Positions 1 through 6,926 of a stretch of DNA of 32,876 nt are shown here, piece by piece (position 1 is the first letter of the stretch; the number at the start of each line of letters is the position of its first letter). The notes beneath the pieces are model-generated. The model saw only the letters and a list, made by a program, of their open reading frames with translations, was not told the origin of the DNA and ran no database searches. The translations under genes were made by a program, and so were the position numbers. This DNA comes from DATGCT01 sp964495575 (lineage in GTDB: Bacteria > Patescibacteriota > Minisyncoccia > UBA6257 > GWB1-50-10). The stretch covers positions 1 to 32,876 of the forward strand of contig CAZBVS010000007.1 in assembly GCA_964495575.1 (NCBI GenBank), given 5' to 3'.

Positions 1-66
1 GATATTGATATAAAAGAATTATATAATTTAGTCCAAAAAAATTGAGAGTTTGAATACATCTGGTGC

Positions 67-330
67 TTAGAATTTTGGAAACCGAACCTTCTTATTCCTT
101 TTTTCTTTTTCAGGGTCTGCTTTGGACCAAACATTTTTATAAACCTTTTTGATTTCTTCAGGGCTATAAAAGTTCAGCCCTTCAATTTTAAATATAATCC
201 TGTTTTGGGATGTTTAAAACCTACTTTCCCTTTCTTTTCAAACCACTCATAACCACATTCCTGAATTGCTTTAATTTGTCTTGGTGAACTCTTTAAAAAT
301 AAAGAATAAAGCAGATAAAGATTTGGTGAA
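67..330 (-). pseudogene. Frameshifted remnant of an unrecognised gene
   Basis: Two minus-strand reading frames join into one plausible C-terminal protein end. The first runs from about 330 down to about 185 and contains QECGYEWFEKKGKVGF and HPKTGLYLKLKG. The second takes over near 205-185 (FKIEGLNFYSPEEIKK), continues with VYKNVWSKADPEKEK, and stops with TAA at 67-69. The frames overlap around 180-205, where one single-base indel would restore continuity. No start codon with a convincing N-terminus is visible, so the gene also appears 5'-truncated. I do not recognise the family. Coding character is inferred from the hydrophilic, W/Y-containing translation across the frame change. The flanks (1-66 and 331-401) hold nothing else I can support. 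Confidence 0.4.
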
Positions 331-401
331 TGGAAAAAATGGATATGAAAACATCAGAAAAACTAATAATAGAAGTAGATCCTAATGATTGATATTAATA
401 T

Positions 402-1391
402 TTAAGTTTTTGATTCAATAGTTAAAGAATCTACAAATTCATCAAAGTAAATATCAAATTCATTCCCAATTTCCTCTGGATAAACAACACTTAGAGTTAT
501 TGGCTTACCTTCAAATAAAAAAGTTAATCTTTTATGAATTATTTTAGTACCGTGATCAAAACGATAAAAAGCAAATTTAACAGCATCAAAATCTTTAAAA
601 TCAACTCGATTCTTATACATTAATTCTCCTTCTCCAAACAACAAAGAAGAAATTTCCCCTATGTTTTCAAAATAAAGATCTTTGTTCTCCTCATAAAAAG
701 ATTCATTTTCTTTAAGGTCTTGGAAAGTAATACTATACATAGCTGCCTCCATATCGCTAACGCTACCAAAAACTTTATATGATTGATAAGCAACTGAATT
801 TACACTATTTATATCAAAACTCATACGATTTGGTTCTTCTAATAAATCACTAGTTGGAAACAAAAGACTAAACTTAATATCTTCCTCTGAACCATAATAC
901 CTCTGAAAACCAAACATATTTATGTCTGACTGAGATAATTCTTTGTTTGAATTAACCTCCTCTTTTTTTGTGCTATTTAAAACATTTTGGCTGGCTTTAA
1001 CAAAAATTAAATGGGCTATAATGGCAATTATAATTATTGTTATTATGATAAATATTACGATTTTAAACTTCCTGTCAGACATCCCATCAACATTAGTTTT
1101 ATTTCTTTTAATAAAATCTTTATACTGCTCATCGTTTTCTATTTCATTTTCTTTTACTTCCGTCTTTTCCTTTTTAATCTCCTGTTTTTCTTTATCATCC
1201 TCTTCTTTTATAAATAAAAGTGCAATCTGTTTTACAATCCAGTATGACCCATAGGCTATAGCAAAGGCAAGTATAAAACCAAAATTATTAAACTGAAAAA
1301 TTATAACAGCAATAGAAAAACCAACTATCGCCCCTATCCAATCTGATTTAGACAAATTTTTCCTTTTGTTATTCTTCTTTTGTTCCTCCAT
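402..1391 (-). CDS. Membrane-anchored protein of unknown function
   Basis: A 329-residue protein. A basic, Asn/Lys-rich N-terminus is followed by two hydrophobic segments (about residues 18-38 and 40-60), a long charged Lys/Glu linker (about 62-108), and a third, very Ile-rich membrane helix (about 110-132). The remaining ~195 residues form a soluble, probably extracytoplasmic domain with few cysteines. No family motif is recognisable. The start ATG lies inside the end of the 56-codon gene upstream (23-nt overlap), so the two are probably translationally coupled. It is the last gene of the membrane-protein run that begins at 3066. No Shine-Dalgarno is seen, as for nearly all genes here. Confidence 0.8.
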   Translation of the reverse strand: MEEQKKNNKRKNLSKSDWIGAIVGFSIAVIIFQFNNFGFILAFAIAYGSYWIVKQIALLFIKEEDDKEKQEIKKEKTEVKENEIENDEQYKDFIKRNKTNVDGMSDRKFKIVIFIIITIIIIAIIAHLIFVKASQNVLNSTKKEEVNSNKELSQSDINMFGFQRYYGSEEDIKFSLLFPTSDLLEEPNRMSFDINSVNSVAYQSYKVFGSVSDMEAAMYSITFQDLKENESFYEENKDLYFENIGEISSLLFGEGELMYKNRVDFKDFDAVKFAFYRFDHGTKIIHKRLTFLFEGKPITLSVVYPEEIGNEFDIYFDEFVDSLTIESKT

Positions 1392-1539
1392 AATTCTTGA
1401 TTAAATAAATTCCTTGCAAGCCGACTGCTATTGCAAGAATTAAAATAACTAAAGCTAAACTACTATCTCCTAAGTAAGATAATTCAATAACAGCAACTAA
1501 TCCTGCTAATATTATTGAAATATAAAGTAAGTTTTTCAT
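1369..1539 (-). CDS. Small two-helix membrane protein, 56 aa
   Basis: A short gene between the RDD-family gene and the 329-residue membrane protein. It starts ATG at 1537-1539 (MKNLLYISIILAGLVAVIEL) and ends TAA at 1369-1371. The translation has two hydrophobic helices (about residues 3-20 and 27-47) and a short polar tail ending GGTKEE. It begins 6 bases after the RDD gene stop and overlaps the next start by 23 bases, the tight packing expected of a real operon gene. No family is recognised. Its membrane-protein character and exact fit between neighbours are the evidence. Confidence 0.65.
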   Translation of the reverse strand: MKNLLYISIILAGLVAVIELSYLGDSSLALVILILAIAVGLQGIYLIKNYGGTKEE

Positions 1540-1545
1540 TTTATA

Positions 1546-1980
1546 TTATTCTAATTTTTCAGAATTAACAACTAAACAATCTGCTATTATATCATGCAAG
1601 CCTTGTTTCTTTTTAGTAAAAGCAATCATCAAAAACCCAATAAATAAAAAGCTAGAGAAAAATTTACTGAAGTGGCGCCCAGAAGCTTTACCAAAAGAAA
1701 TTCTCTTTTTATCCATGTCAGTAACTTTTATCCCAACAGCCTGTTTCCCTAATGTAGCTTGCTTAGGAGAGCTTTCCATTATTGCATAATAAAGCCAAGC
1801 CACTATTATCCCAAGAAAGTAACCTGCTGTCTCAACTCCTTTTGCAACACCAAATGTTAAACTCCACCAAAAACCAAATACAATACCTACCATAAAACCA
1901 GCTACAAAAATTATGACTGAATCTATTAAAAATGCAGCAAACCTTTTCCAAAACCCTGCATATAATTCTTTTTTATTCAT
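1546..1980 (-). CDS. RDD family membrane protein
   Basis: A 144-residue protein with the RDD signature: an N-terminal Arg (FWKRFAAFLIDSVIIF), the following Asp in the first helix, and a later Asp/charged segment after TLGKQAVGIKV. Three to four membrane helices are predicted by eye (about residues 13-35, 44-65 and 103-122). RDD proteins are small integral membrane proteins; some are implicated in transport, but the function of most is unknown. It sits in a run of unrecognised membrane proteins. A weak promoter candidate lies upstream: TTGAAT at 2030-2035, and an ATAATT-like -10 at 2007-2012 with 17-bp spacing. The 127-bp gap before it (1981-2107) holds only that candidate and a short ACCAAA/TTTGGT hairpin. 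Confidence 0.85.
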   Translation of the reverse strand: MNKKELYAGFWKRFAAFLIDSVIIFVAGFMVGIVFGFWWSLTFGVAKGVETAGYFLGIIVAWLYYAIMESSPKQATLGKQAVGIKVTDMDKKRISFGKASGRHFSKFFSSFLFIGFLMIAFTKKKQGLHDIIADCLVVNSEKLE

Positions 1981-2107
1981 ACTATTTTAATTTAAAATTG
2001 TATTTTAATTATTTCACTTTAAAGATATAATTCAACTTTTTTAAACCAAAAATTTGGTGAAGTAGGGACCGTTTTTCCTTTGTTGGGGTTCAAAGTTTTT
2101 GGACAAA

Positions 2108-2887
2108 CTATTGTTTAATTTTGTTTTTAATTACTTCCTGTGCCTCAATATATTCCTTCCATTCTCTATCTACATCTTCATAATGTTTAGTTATTCCATT
2201 TACAGTTTTAGTTCTTTGGGAATAATTATCCCCATTAGAAAATTGTAGATTTAATCCGCCCATTTTCCAAAAATGACAAACTAATTTTTCGTTCTTCATC
2301 ATTTCTTTTTTAACAGTTTTGACCCCCAAGCTAAATAAGTATCTAATTGAAAAAACACCAATTATGATTGGTAATAAGATATAATAAAAGATAAAATTGT
2401 ATTCCATAAAAAAAGTGATTACTCCTCCTAGTACAGTTAAAGTAAGGATAGAATTTCCTCCATGAAATTTCCCAGCTGTTGGATTACCTAACCAATATGT
2501 CCATATAGGCACAAAAGGAGTTAAGACTAGTAACCAAAGACTTTTAGAAAATGCCGCGACTAAAAAAAATAACGCCAATAGGAAAGGAAATAAAATTAAA
2601 ATATTAGCGGCTATTTTTGGAAAGGTGGGTACATTCTCTCCTTCGTGTAACCATTGCTTTGCATAATCTCGGGCTATTCCTAATATAATTTTCCCTTCTT
2701 GTACATCTGAAGTAAATTTATCAAAACTATCATAGGGGAAATGCTTAAGCTTTGTTATGCTATTTGTTTCCTTTATGAAATAATTATCTCCAACCATTTC
2801 TTTAAACTCCTTTAACAGCTTCTCCTTTTTATTAAAGTCTGATTTTTCCTTATCTTTTCCTTCTTTTGTTGTGTCTATATCTTTCAT
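2108..2887 (-). CDS. Multi-pass membrane protein of unknown function
   Basis: A 259-residue protein. The N-terminal ~30 residues are Lys/Asp/Glu-rich, and residues to about 85 look soluble. Four hydrophobic helices follow (roughly 93-113, 117-133, 147-165 and 166-187), then a soluble C-terminal tail of about 70 residues. No catalytic motif is visible. The start overlaps the stop of the upstream 60-codon gene in an ATGA, indicating translational coupling. I do not recognise the family; it may be a transport accessory or envelope protein. Confidence 0.75.
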   Translation of the reverse strand: MKDIDTTKEGKDKEKSDFNKKEKLLKEFKEMVGDNYFIKETNSITKLKHFPYDSFDKFTSDVQEGKIILGIARDYAKQWLHEGENVPTFPKIAANILILFPFLLALFFLVAAFSKSLWLLVLTPFVPIWTYWLGNPTAGKFHGGNSILTLTVLGGVITFFMEYNFIFYYILLPIIIGVFSIRYLFSLGVKTVKKEMMKNEKLVCHFWKMGGLNLQFSNGDNYSQRTKTVNGITKHYEDVDREWKEYIEAQEVIKNKIKQ

Positions 2888-3066
2888 TTTCTTTTCTTTT
2901 TAATTAAAACTCTAATCAAATCAATTATTCCCATTACAGTCATTATAAAACCGATAAAACTGATTGCATCGCCGAGGACACCTTCTGTTTCTAAACTGAA
3001 TAAAATCCAGAGTATAATTCCAATTGGTAAAAGAATTTTCCAAGATAGTTTTTGTTTAAAATTCAT
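2884..3066 (-). CDS. Small two-helix membrane protein, 60 aa
   Basis: A 60-residue protein with two hydrophobic stretches (about residues 9-25 and 33-54), a positive N-terminus (NFKQKLSWK) and a highly basic C-terminus (IKKKRK). It is the first gene of the minus-strand membrane-protein run. It lies ~110 nt downstream of the promoter at 3182-3210 and overlaps the next gene by 4 nt (ATGA). No family is recognised. Confidence 0.65.
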   Translation of the reverse strand: MNFKQKLSWKILLPIGIILWILFSLETEGVLGDAISFIGFIMTVMGIIDLIRVLIKKKRK

Positions 3067-3181
3067 GTTCTATTTTTTGATTCATTTTTAATTAAATAAA
3101 TAACTTAACCCTAATACCCAAACAAAGAATATAATGAGAGTTAAAATAATATTAATAATGTTGTTTTTGCTTGTTATTTTT

Positions 3182-3210
3182 ATTATTCTACTTTTTAAAA
3201 AAGAAGTCAA
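3182..3210 (-). promoter_or_regulatory. Sigma-70-type promoter for the 3066-402 membrane-protein run
   Basis: On the minus strand a TTGACT -35 (3205-3210) is followed by a 17-bp spacer and an AATAAT -10 (3182-3187), close to consensus. It begins just after the tRNA-Gln terminator and points toward the gene starting at 3066. The predicted leader is about 110 nt and contains no obvious structure. Confidence 0.65.
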
Positions 3211-3222
3211 TTTTACTGTAAT

Positions 3223-3253
3223 AGAAAAACACACCAAATATGGTGTGTTTTTT
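3223..3253 (-). terminator. Intrinsic terminator after tRNA-Gln (works in both directions)
   Basis: A perfect 9-bp stem, AACACACCA (3228-3236) with TGGTGTGTT (3241-3249), has a 4-nt loop. T-runs flank it on both strands, so it can stop the tRNA-Gln transcript and any plus-strand transcript. Confidence 0.75.
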
Positions 3254-3256
3254 ATG

Positions 3257-3327
3257 TTGTCGGGTCAGGGCTCGAACCTGAATCTCTAGGACCAAAACCT
3301 AGTGTCCTACCGTTAGACGACCCGACA
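3257..3327 (-). tRNA. tRNA-Gln (anticodon TTG)
   Basis: Reading the minus strand, the acceptor stem TGTCGGG pairs with CCCGACA. The anticodon stem CTAGG/CCTAG encloses the loop TTTTGGT, giving anticodon TTG (glutamine). The T arm is TCAGG-TTCGAGC-CCTGA. The discriminator base is A and the 3' CCA is not encoded, so a CCA-adding enzyme is needed. Its own terminator follows. Confidence 0.93.
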
Positions 3328-3446
3328 TTCCTCTTATACTTTAACGATAATTCTACAAATCTGCAACCCGGCCTTTATTTTGAAAGTTATAAATTATATA
3401 ATTTTTGTTAGCAATAAAGGTCGAGTAAAAACAATAAATAAAAAGT

Positions 3447-3722
3447 ATGGCTGATACAGTAATCAAGAAAGACGGCAGTAAACAAAAATTTGAGGAGGAG
3501 AAGATTAAAAACTCTATATTAAACGCCGCTGAGGATGCAGGTTTAGAAATAAGTGAATTAGGTGATGTAATTGATAAGGTTCTAAACTCTGTATTAGAGA
3601 TTGCAAATTCAGTAGAAGAGATATCCACTACCCAGATCAGAGAAAAGGTTCTTGAAGCTCTAGATGAGATAGAAAAATCTATCTCAGATTCTTGGAGAAA
3701 TTACGAAGAAGAATATAAATAA
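3447..3722 (+). CDS. Stand-alone ATP-cone domain protein
   Basis: A 91-residue protein and the only plus-strand gene in the window. The N-terminus VIKKDGSKQKFEEEKIKNSI fits the ATP-cone fold: a V-x-K-x-[DN]-G start, F-x-x-x-K-I helix, then AAEDAG. The C-terminus matches the helical half of the domain (TTQIREKVLEALDEI). ATP-cones are nucleotide-sensing regulatory modules, normally fused to ribonucleotide reductase or to NrdR. Here no reductase or zinc-ribbon part is attached and none is nearby. It probably binds adenine nucleotides, but its partner is unknown. A -10-like TATAAT lies near 3398-3403 with only a weak -35. Its terminator follows at 3743. Confidence 0.8.
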   Translation: MADTVIKKDGSKQKFEEEKIKNSILNAAEDAGLEISELGDVIDKVLNSVLEIANSVEEISTTQIREKVLEALDEIEKSISDSWRNYEEEYK

Positions 3723-3742
3723 TTAACTAAAAGCAAAAAATT

Positions 3743-3770
3743 AAGGCTGGCACAATGCCAGCCTTTTTTC
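3743..3770 (+). terminator. Intrinsic terminator of the ATP-cone gene
   Basis: A perfect 10-bp stem, AAGGCTGGCA (3743-3752) with TGCCAGCCTT (3756-3765), is followed by a run of six T. It lies 20 bases after the stop codon. Confidence 0.9.
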
Positions 3771-3796
3771 TATGTTAAACGAATCCTTTTTCTATA

Positions 3797-3846
3797 GTTA
3801 CTATCATGAAAATTACCTTCATAAAAATCATTTTCATAATAGTAAC
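3797..3846. repeat. Long inverted repeat between convergent genes
   Basis: The arms GTTACTATCATGAAAA (3797-3812) and TTTTCATAATAGTAAC (3831-3846) pair in 15 of 16 positions around an 18-base loop. No T-run follows on either strand, so it is not a standard terminator. A second, weaker hairpin (CCTACATTTT with AAAATGTGGG, minus strand, about 3870-3900) lies between it and the propeller-like gene. The gap between the two convergent genes (3723-3921) holds only these structures and the terminator at 3743. Confidence 0.55.
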
Positions 3847-3921
3847 AGTTTCGAGATAAGTTTACGGATACCCACATTTTTTGTAAAGAAAATGTAGGAA
3901 ACAATAGTTTAAAAACCATAA

Positions 3922-4914
3922 TTAACCTCCTAGTTCTGATAAGGAAAACTTTAAAATCGAGTCACTCTTCTCTTCTCCGGTCACCTTTTTTACACCGATC
4001 AATAAGTTATCACCCTGCAAATCTACAGAATTAATAAGCATATAGCTATTAATTGTATCCTTAAGAATAGTTACAGTATTTCTAATCCTAAATTGGCGAT
4101 CAAGAATTAGAATCCGGTTGGGAATAAACAGAAGATAACCTTGATTAAACTTGGTTAAATACGCAGAACTTGGCAACCCATTCTCAGTATGATACTTCAG
4201 TTGAAATTCTTTCAATAAGGAAAGCTTTCTATCTTCAAGGTTGAGATCAATTATCTTATACTCACCAGAAAAATAATTGATTCCTAAAATCCAGCTCGAT
4301 GAATTTCTTTTGATAGAGCTGATGTTTAAGATTTGGCCTATAAAAATTTCCGGGTTAGTAATGATCTTATTAAACTGGCAACGACCATCTTCTACGGTTA
4401 CAAGAAAAAAATTACTATCCGTTACTAAACAGGCCTGATCTTTACCTAAGGATAAAACGTCCTTTAGGATAAATTGGTAACTGCCCACAAAATCCAGTTT
4501 TGATTTTTCATTAAGCTTATACAGATACGTACCTGAGCTTTCCACGAAAATATAATCTTCCCACCATCTAGCTAAACTTGCAAAATGACCACCATCTTCC
4601 CCAAAATTATTACTGTCATTATGCTCAGAAAGGTTTGCAGAATCTAGTATCAAAAAAGCAAATTCAGAAGAAATAACATAAAGTGTGTTGTCAGCTGTAA
4701 CTGCTAAATTTTCATTTTGCATATCAATGGAGTGGACTTCTCCTTTCAAGAAAAGGTTTAACTTTTCTTTATTGTTGGTGTAACAATAAAGGTTGGAACC
4801 CCCTGCTAAAAACAAGTTATCGTTAATAACTTGTATATCTTCGACGGTTCCAGATTGCGGTATTTTATGTACCGGCTTTATAAGATTCGGTGACACAAAA
4901 CTTAATCTTTTCAT
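3922..4914 (-). CDS. Unrecognised protein, possibly beta-propeller-like
   Basis: A 330-residue protein without signal peptide or membrane helix. It is rich in short beta-type segments that recur about every 40-50 residues: DNLFLAGGSNLYCY, ENLAVTADNTLYVIS, KDQACLVTDSNFFLVT, NQGYLLFIPNRILIL, GDNLLIGVKK. Such recurrence suggests a propeller or other repeated beta fold, but no WD or Kelch motif is clear. Unlike almost every other gene here it has a perfect ribosome-binding site (AAGGAGGT, plus-strand 4920-4927, 5 bases before ATG). It also has its own promoter (4952-4980) and is monocistronic. The fold is inferred from periodicity alone. Confidence 0.75.
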   Translation of the reverse strand: MKRLSFVSPNLIKPVHKIPQSGTVEDIQVINDNLFLAGGSNLYCYTNNKEKLNLFLKGEVHSIDMQNENLAVTADNTLYVISSEFAFLILDSANLSEHNDSNNFGEDGGHFASLARWWEDYIFVESSGTYLYKLNEKSKLDFVGSYQFILKDVLSLGKDQACLVTDSNFFLVTVEDGRCQFNKIITNPEIFIGQILNISSIKRNSSSWILGINYFSGEYKIIDLNLEDRKLSLLKEFQLKYHTENGLPSSAYLTKFNQGYLLFIPNRILILDRQFRIRNTVTILKDTINSYMLINSVDLQGDNLLIGVKKVTGEEKSDSILKFSLSELGG

Positions 4915-4951
4915 CTCTTACCTCCTTATTTAATTGTTAATAACTATTATT

Positions 4952-4980
4952 TTTATCTCATAAAAAAGCCTAAAAGTCAA
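4952..4980 (-). promoter_or_regulatory. Promoter of the 3922-4914 gene, embedded in the upstream terminator
   Basis: On the minus strand TTGACT (4975-4980) and GATAAA (4952-4957) are separated by exactly 17 bp. The -35 falls in the loop and 3' arm of the preceding terminator hairpin, so termination and re-initiation share the same bases. Confidence 0.55.
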
Positions 4981-4992
4981 AACTTTTAGGCT
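4962..4992 (-). terminator. Terminator of the RmuC-to-MFS operon
   Basis: On the minus strand an 11-bp stem (arms 4982-4992 and 4967-4977, AGCCTAAAAGT type) with a 4-nt loop is followed by six T. It lies ~25 nt after the stop of the MFS gene at 5016. Confidence 0.88.
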
Positions 4993-5015
4993 AAAAAATA
5001 TCTTTTACCCCAACC

Positions 5016-6185
5016 TTAACGCCCCGCCAGAATAATTAACAAAGAGATAACTCCTCCCAAGATAAAGGAAGCGACAAAGAATGTTTCGGTGACTAATAAG
5101 TAAGCTAACAAGATAAAGATAGGGTAAATGATTACTCGGGCTATGTTATAAAACATTTCGTGGGCAAGGATATAAATTGTAGAATCTTCTACATTATCCA
5201 AAAGCTTATAATATTTACTCATCCAGGAAGAAAGCATAGCATCCCGAAAAATATACCCTACAACATGAGTCCCTATTATTGCCCCAAAGCTTCGGACAAT
5301 AGAACGGATAAACCAGATTATTGATCCAGCAGTTCCGGTGATGTTGAATAACTTAGAACCATCCCCTTTATCCGACAGCTTACCGGCGGTGTAAGTAGCA
5401 ACTGCTCCGGCAAAAAGACCAATAGACATATATTCTCCTAGAACCTCTACACTGCCCACAGCGATAAAGATGAATATAGGCCAGATATTTGTAATCAGCA
5501 TTTTATCCGTTACATAACCATAAATTGCTTTTCTAAAGTTTGAAAAAACATTATCTTTCAAAGCCTTGTTTAAAGATTTTACATTTATATTTTTTGAAAA
5601 GGAACGGCGGGGGAAAAACCATAACGGGATAACGGATATGATAAGAACAATACTCGCTACAATAAAAGCAAAGTGAAAACCAGAGCTGGCTATAAGAATT
5701 CCTCCAATTAACGGAGTGATAAACCGGGTAATGTCCATAACAACATAATTAAGCCCTATCTCTTTCCCTTCATCGCTTTGATCAGCAGCACTGGAAAAAT
5801 CAAGATGATAACCCGCCCAGAAAAATATAGCGTATAAAGATACAGTGATGGGAGTTAAAAAGAATAACACCCCTAAACCAGTGATTTGGTTTAACAAAAG
5901 GAAGTAAATAACCAAAAAAGGCACCCCGATAAACATCATCATCTTATCACTCAAACGTCTAATAAGAGGTAAACTAAGGTAAGTAAAGATAATATAAAAA
6001 ACGGCTCTTATAAACCAGAAGGTTATAATAGCCCAAATTGGAACACCAAGTTTGTAAAAATAAATAGGGACAAATATCTCAACAAGACTCACCGCAAACA
6101 TTCTCAAAGCATTCATAAAATACAGAGAATCAATTTCTCTGTTTTTTAAGAAATGAAAGTGATGAGAATGAGAATGTTCAAGCAT
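5016..6185 (-). CDS. MFS transporter with His-rich N-terminus
   Basis: A 389-residue integral membrane protein with about 11-12 hydrophobic helices, typical of a major facilitator superfamily permease. A family loop motif is degenerate (PLIRRLSDKMMMFIG, about residues 72-86; compare G-x-x-x-D-[KR]-x-x-R-[RK]). The extreme N-terminus is HSHSHHFHFL, a His-rich cytoplasmic stretch that could bind metal, though this is only inference. The substrate is unknown. It starts 6 nt after the zinc-ribbon gene stop and is the last gene before the terminator at 4962. It is not closely similar to the other MFS protein (8965-10170). Confidence 0.8.
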   Translation of the reverse strand: MLEHSHSHHFHFLKNREIDSLYFMNALRMFAVSLVEIFVPIYFYKLGVPIWAIITFWFIRAVFYIIFTYLSLPLIRRLSDKMMMFIGVPFLVIYFLLLNQITGLGVLFFLTPITVSLYAIFFWAGYHLDFSSAADQSDEGKEIGLNYVVMDITRFITPLIGGILIASSGFHFAFIVASIVLIISVIPLWFFPRRSFSKNINVKSLNKALKDNVFSNFRKAIYGYVTDKMLITNIWPIFIFIAVGSVEVLGEYMSIGLFAGAVATYTAGKLSDKGDGSKLFNITGTAGSIIWFIRSIVRSFGAIIGTHVVGYIFRDAMLSSWMSKYYKLLDNVEDSTIYILAHEMFYNIARVIIYPIFILLAYLLVTETFFVASFILGGVISLLIILAGR

Positions 6186-6191
6186 CTTACA

Positions 6192-6377
6192 TTATTTTTT
6201 ATCGTCTTCCTTTTCTTGGGAAAGATCTATTTTATTTTGTTCTATGTTATCCAGGTGTTTATCATCCTTACAATCACAAGGGTCTAGAGCTTCAGCATAC
6301 TCGGAACAATCTTCATCAGTGCAGACACCTGGATTCTTGAAAACTTTACCACAACCTTCACATACGTAATGAGTCAT
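6192..6377 (-). CDS. Small zinc-ribbon protein
   Basis: A 61-residue protein. The N-terminus YVCEGCGKVFKNPGVCTDEDC contains a CxxC pair and further Cys residues (C..C..C...C), a rubredoxin/zinc-ribbon-like knuckle; another Cys pair follows (PCDC). The C-terminal 25 residues are highly charged and probably disordered. Metal binding is likely and the role is unknown. It lies between the DNA glycosylase (42 nt upstream) and the MFS gene (6 nt downstream). Confidence 0.75.
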   Translation of the reverse strand: MTHYVCEGCGKVFKNPGVCTDEDCSEYAEALDPCDCKDDKHLDNIEQNKIDLSQEKEDDKK

Positions 6378-6419
6378 AAATAGAAATAGTTGATTATTAT
6401 CGACTGAGTTTATTATAAA

Positions 6420-6926
6420 TTAATCTTTTTTAAGCACAAAGCGGTAAGGCTTATCTTTCCACTCTTTAGCATAATCTACGCCTATCCTAGAAGTACTTAT
6501 TATATCATCTTTTTCTATCTCCTCCTCCCGGTCTTTTATCCAAAGACCCGTTGACTTATCGGCCGGTTTGCCATTGAATTGATCAGTAATGCCAAGTTCT
6601 CTTGTTAAAACGCCTGGGCCTTTATATTCTTCTACGCCGCGGATTAAAACAGCCGCTGGGTAATCTTTGGAAGCAGTGACTATGTTTAACATCCAGTACA
6701 TGCCATAGACGAGATAAACATACCAAATACCAGAAGAACCGAACATAACCTCTGTTCTGTCGGTTCTTCCTTTGTAAGCATGAGAAGCTTTATCATTAGG
6801 GCCATCATAGGCTTCAGTTTCTACAATCATATATTCTTTTCCGTCTTTTACTAAATACTTACCGATTAATTCTTGGGCTACCCTTAGAGTATCTTGTTTA
6901 TAAAATTTTTTATCTAAGACATTCAT
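6420..6926 (-). CDS. DNA-3-methyladenine glycosylase, alkyladenine (Aag/MPG) type
   Basis: A 168-residue protein matching the Aag/MPG family of base-excision-repair glycosylases, which flip out and excise alkylated or deaminated purines. Diagnostic segments are AQELIGKYLVKDG near the N-terminus; IVETEAYDGPNDKASHAYKG, whose TEAY contains the Glu that activates water in this family; the DNA-intercalating-loop region GIWYVYLVYGMYWMLN; and PAAVLIRGVE with KGPGVLTRELGI. The length is slightly below the usual ~190-200. The start overlaps the stop of the nucleotidyltransferase gene by ATGA, so it belongs to the RmuC operon, which gives the cluster a DNA-maintenance theme. Confidence 0.93.
   Translation of the reverse strand: MNVLDKKFYKQDTLRVAQELIGKYLVKDGKEYMIVETEAYDGPNDKASHAYKGRTDRTEVMFGSSGIWYVYLVYGMYWMLNIVTASKDYPAAVLIRGVEEYKGPGVLTRELGITDQFNGKPADKSTGLWIKDREEEIEKDDIISTSRIGVDYAKEWKDKPYRFVLKKD

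Noticed and set aside
327..395. 20-codon plus-strand ORF (MEKMDMKTSEKLIIEVDPND)
   Set aside because: Too short, no promoter or ribosome-binding site, and adjacent to decayed DNA.
3088..3250. Minus-strand ORF with a TTG or GTG start encoding one hydrophobic helix, between tRNA-Gln and 3066
   Set aside because: Its only starts lie in or before the -35 TTGACT of a good promoter and in the tRNA terminator, so it would not be transcribed as a gene.
3353..3628. 91-codon minus-strand ORF opposite the ATP-cone gene
   Set aside because: The plus strand encodes a recognisable ATP-cone with its own terminator; the minus ORF has no family features.
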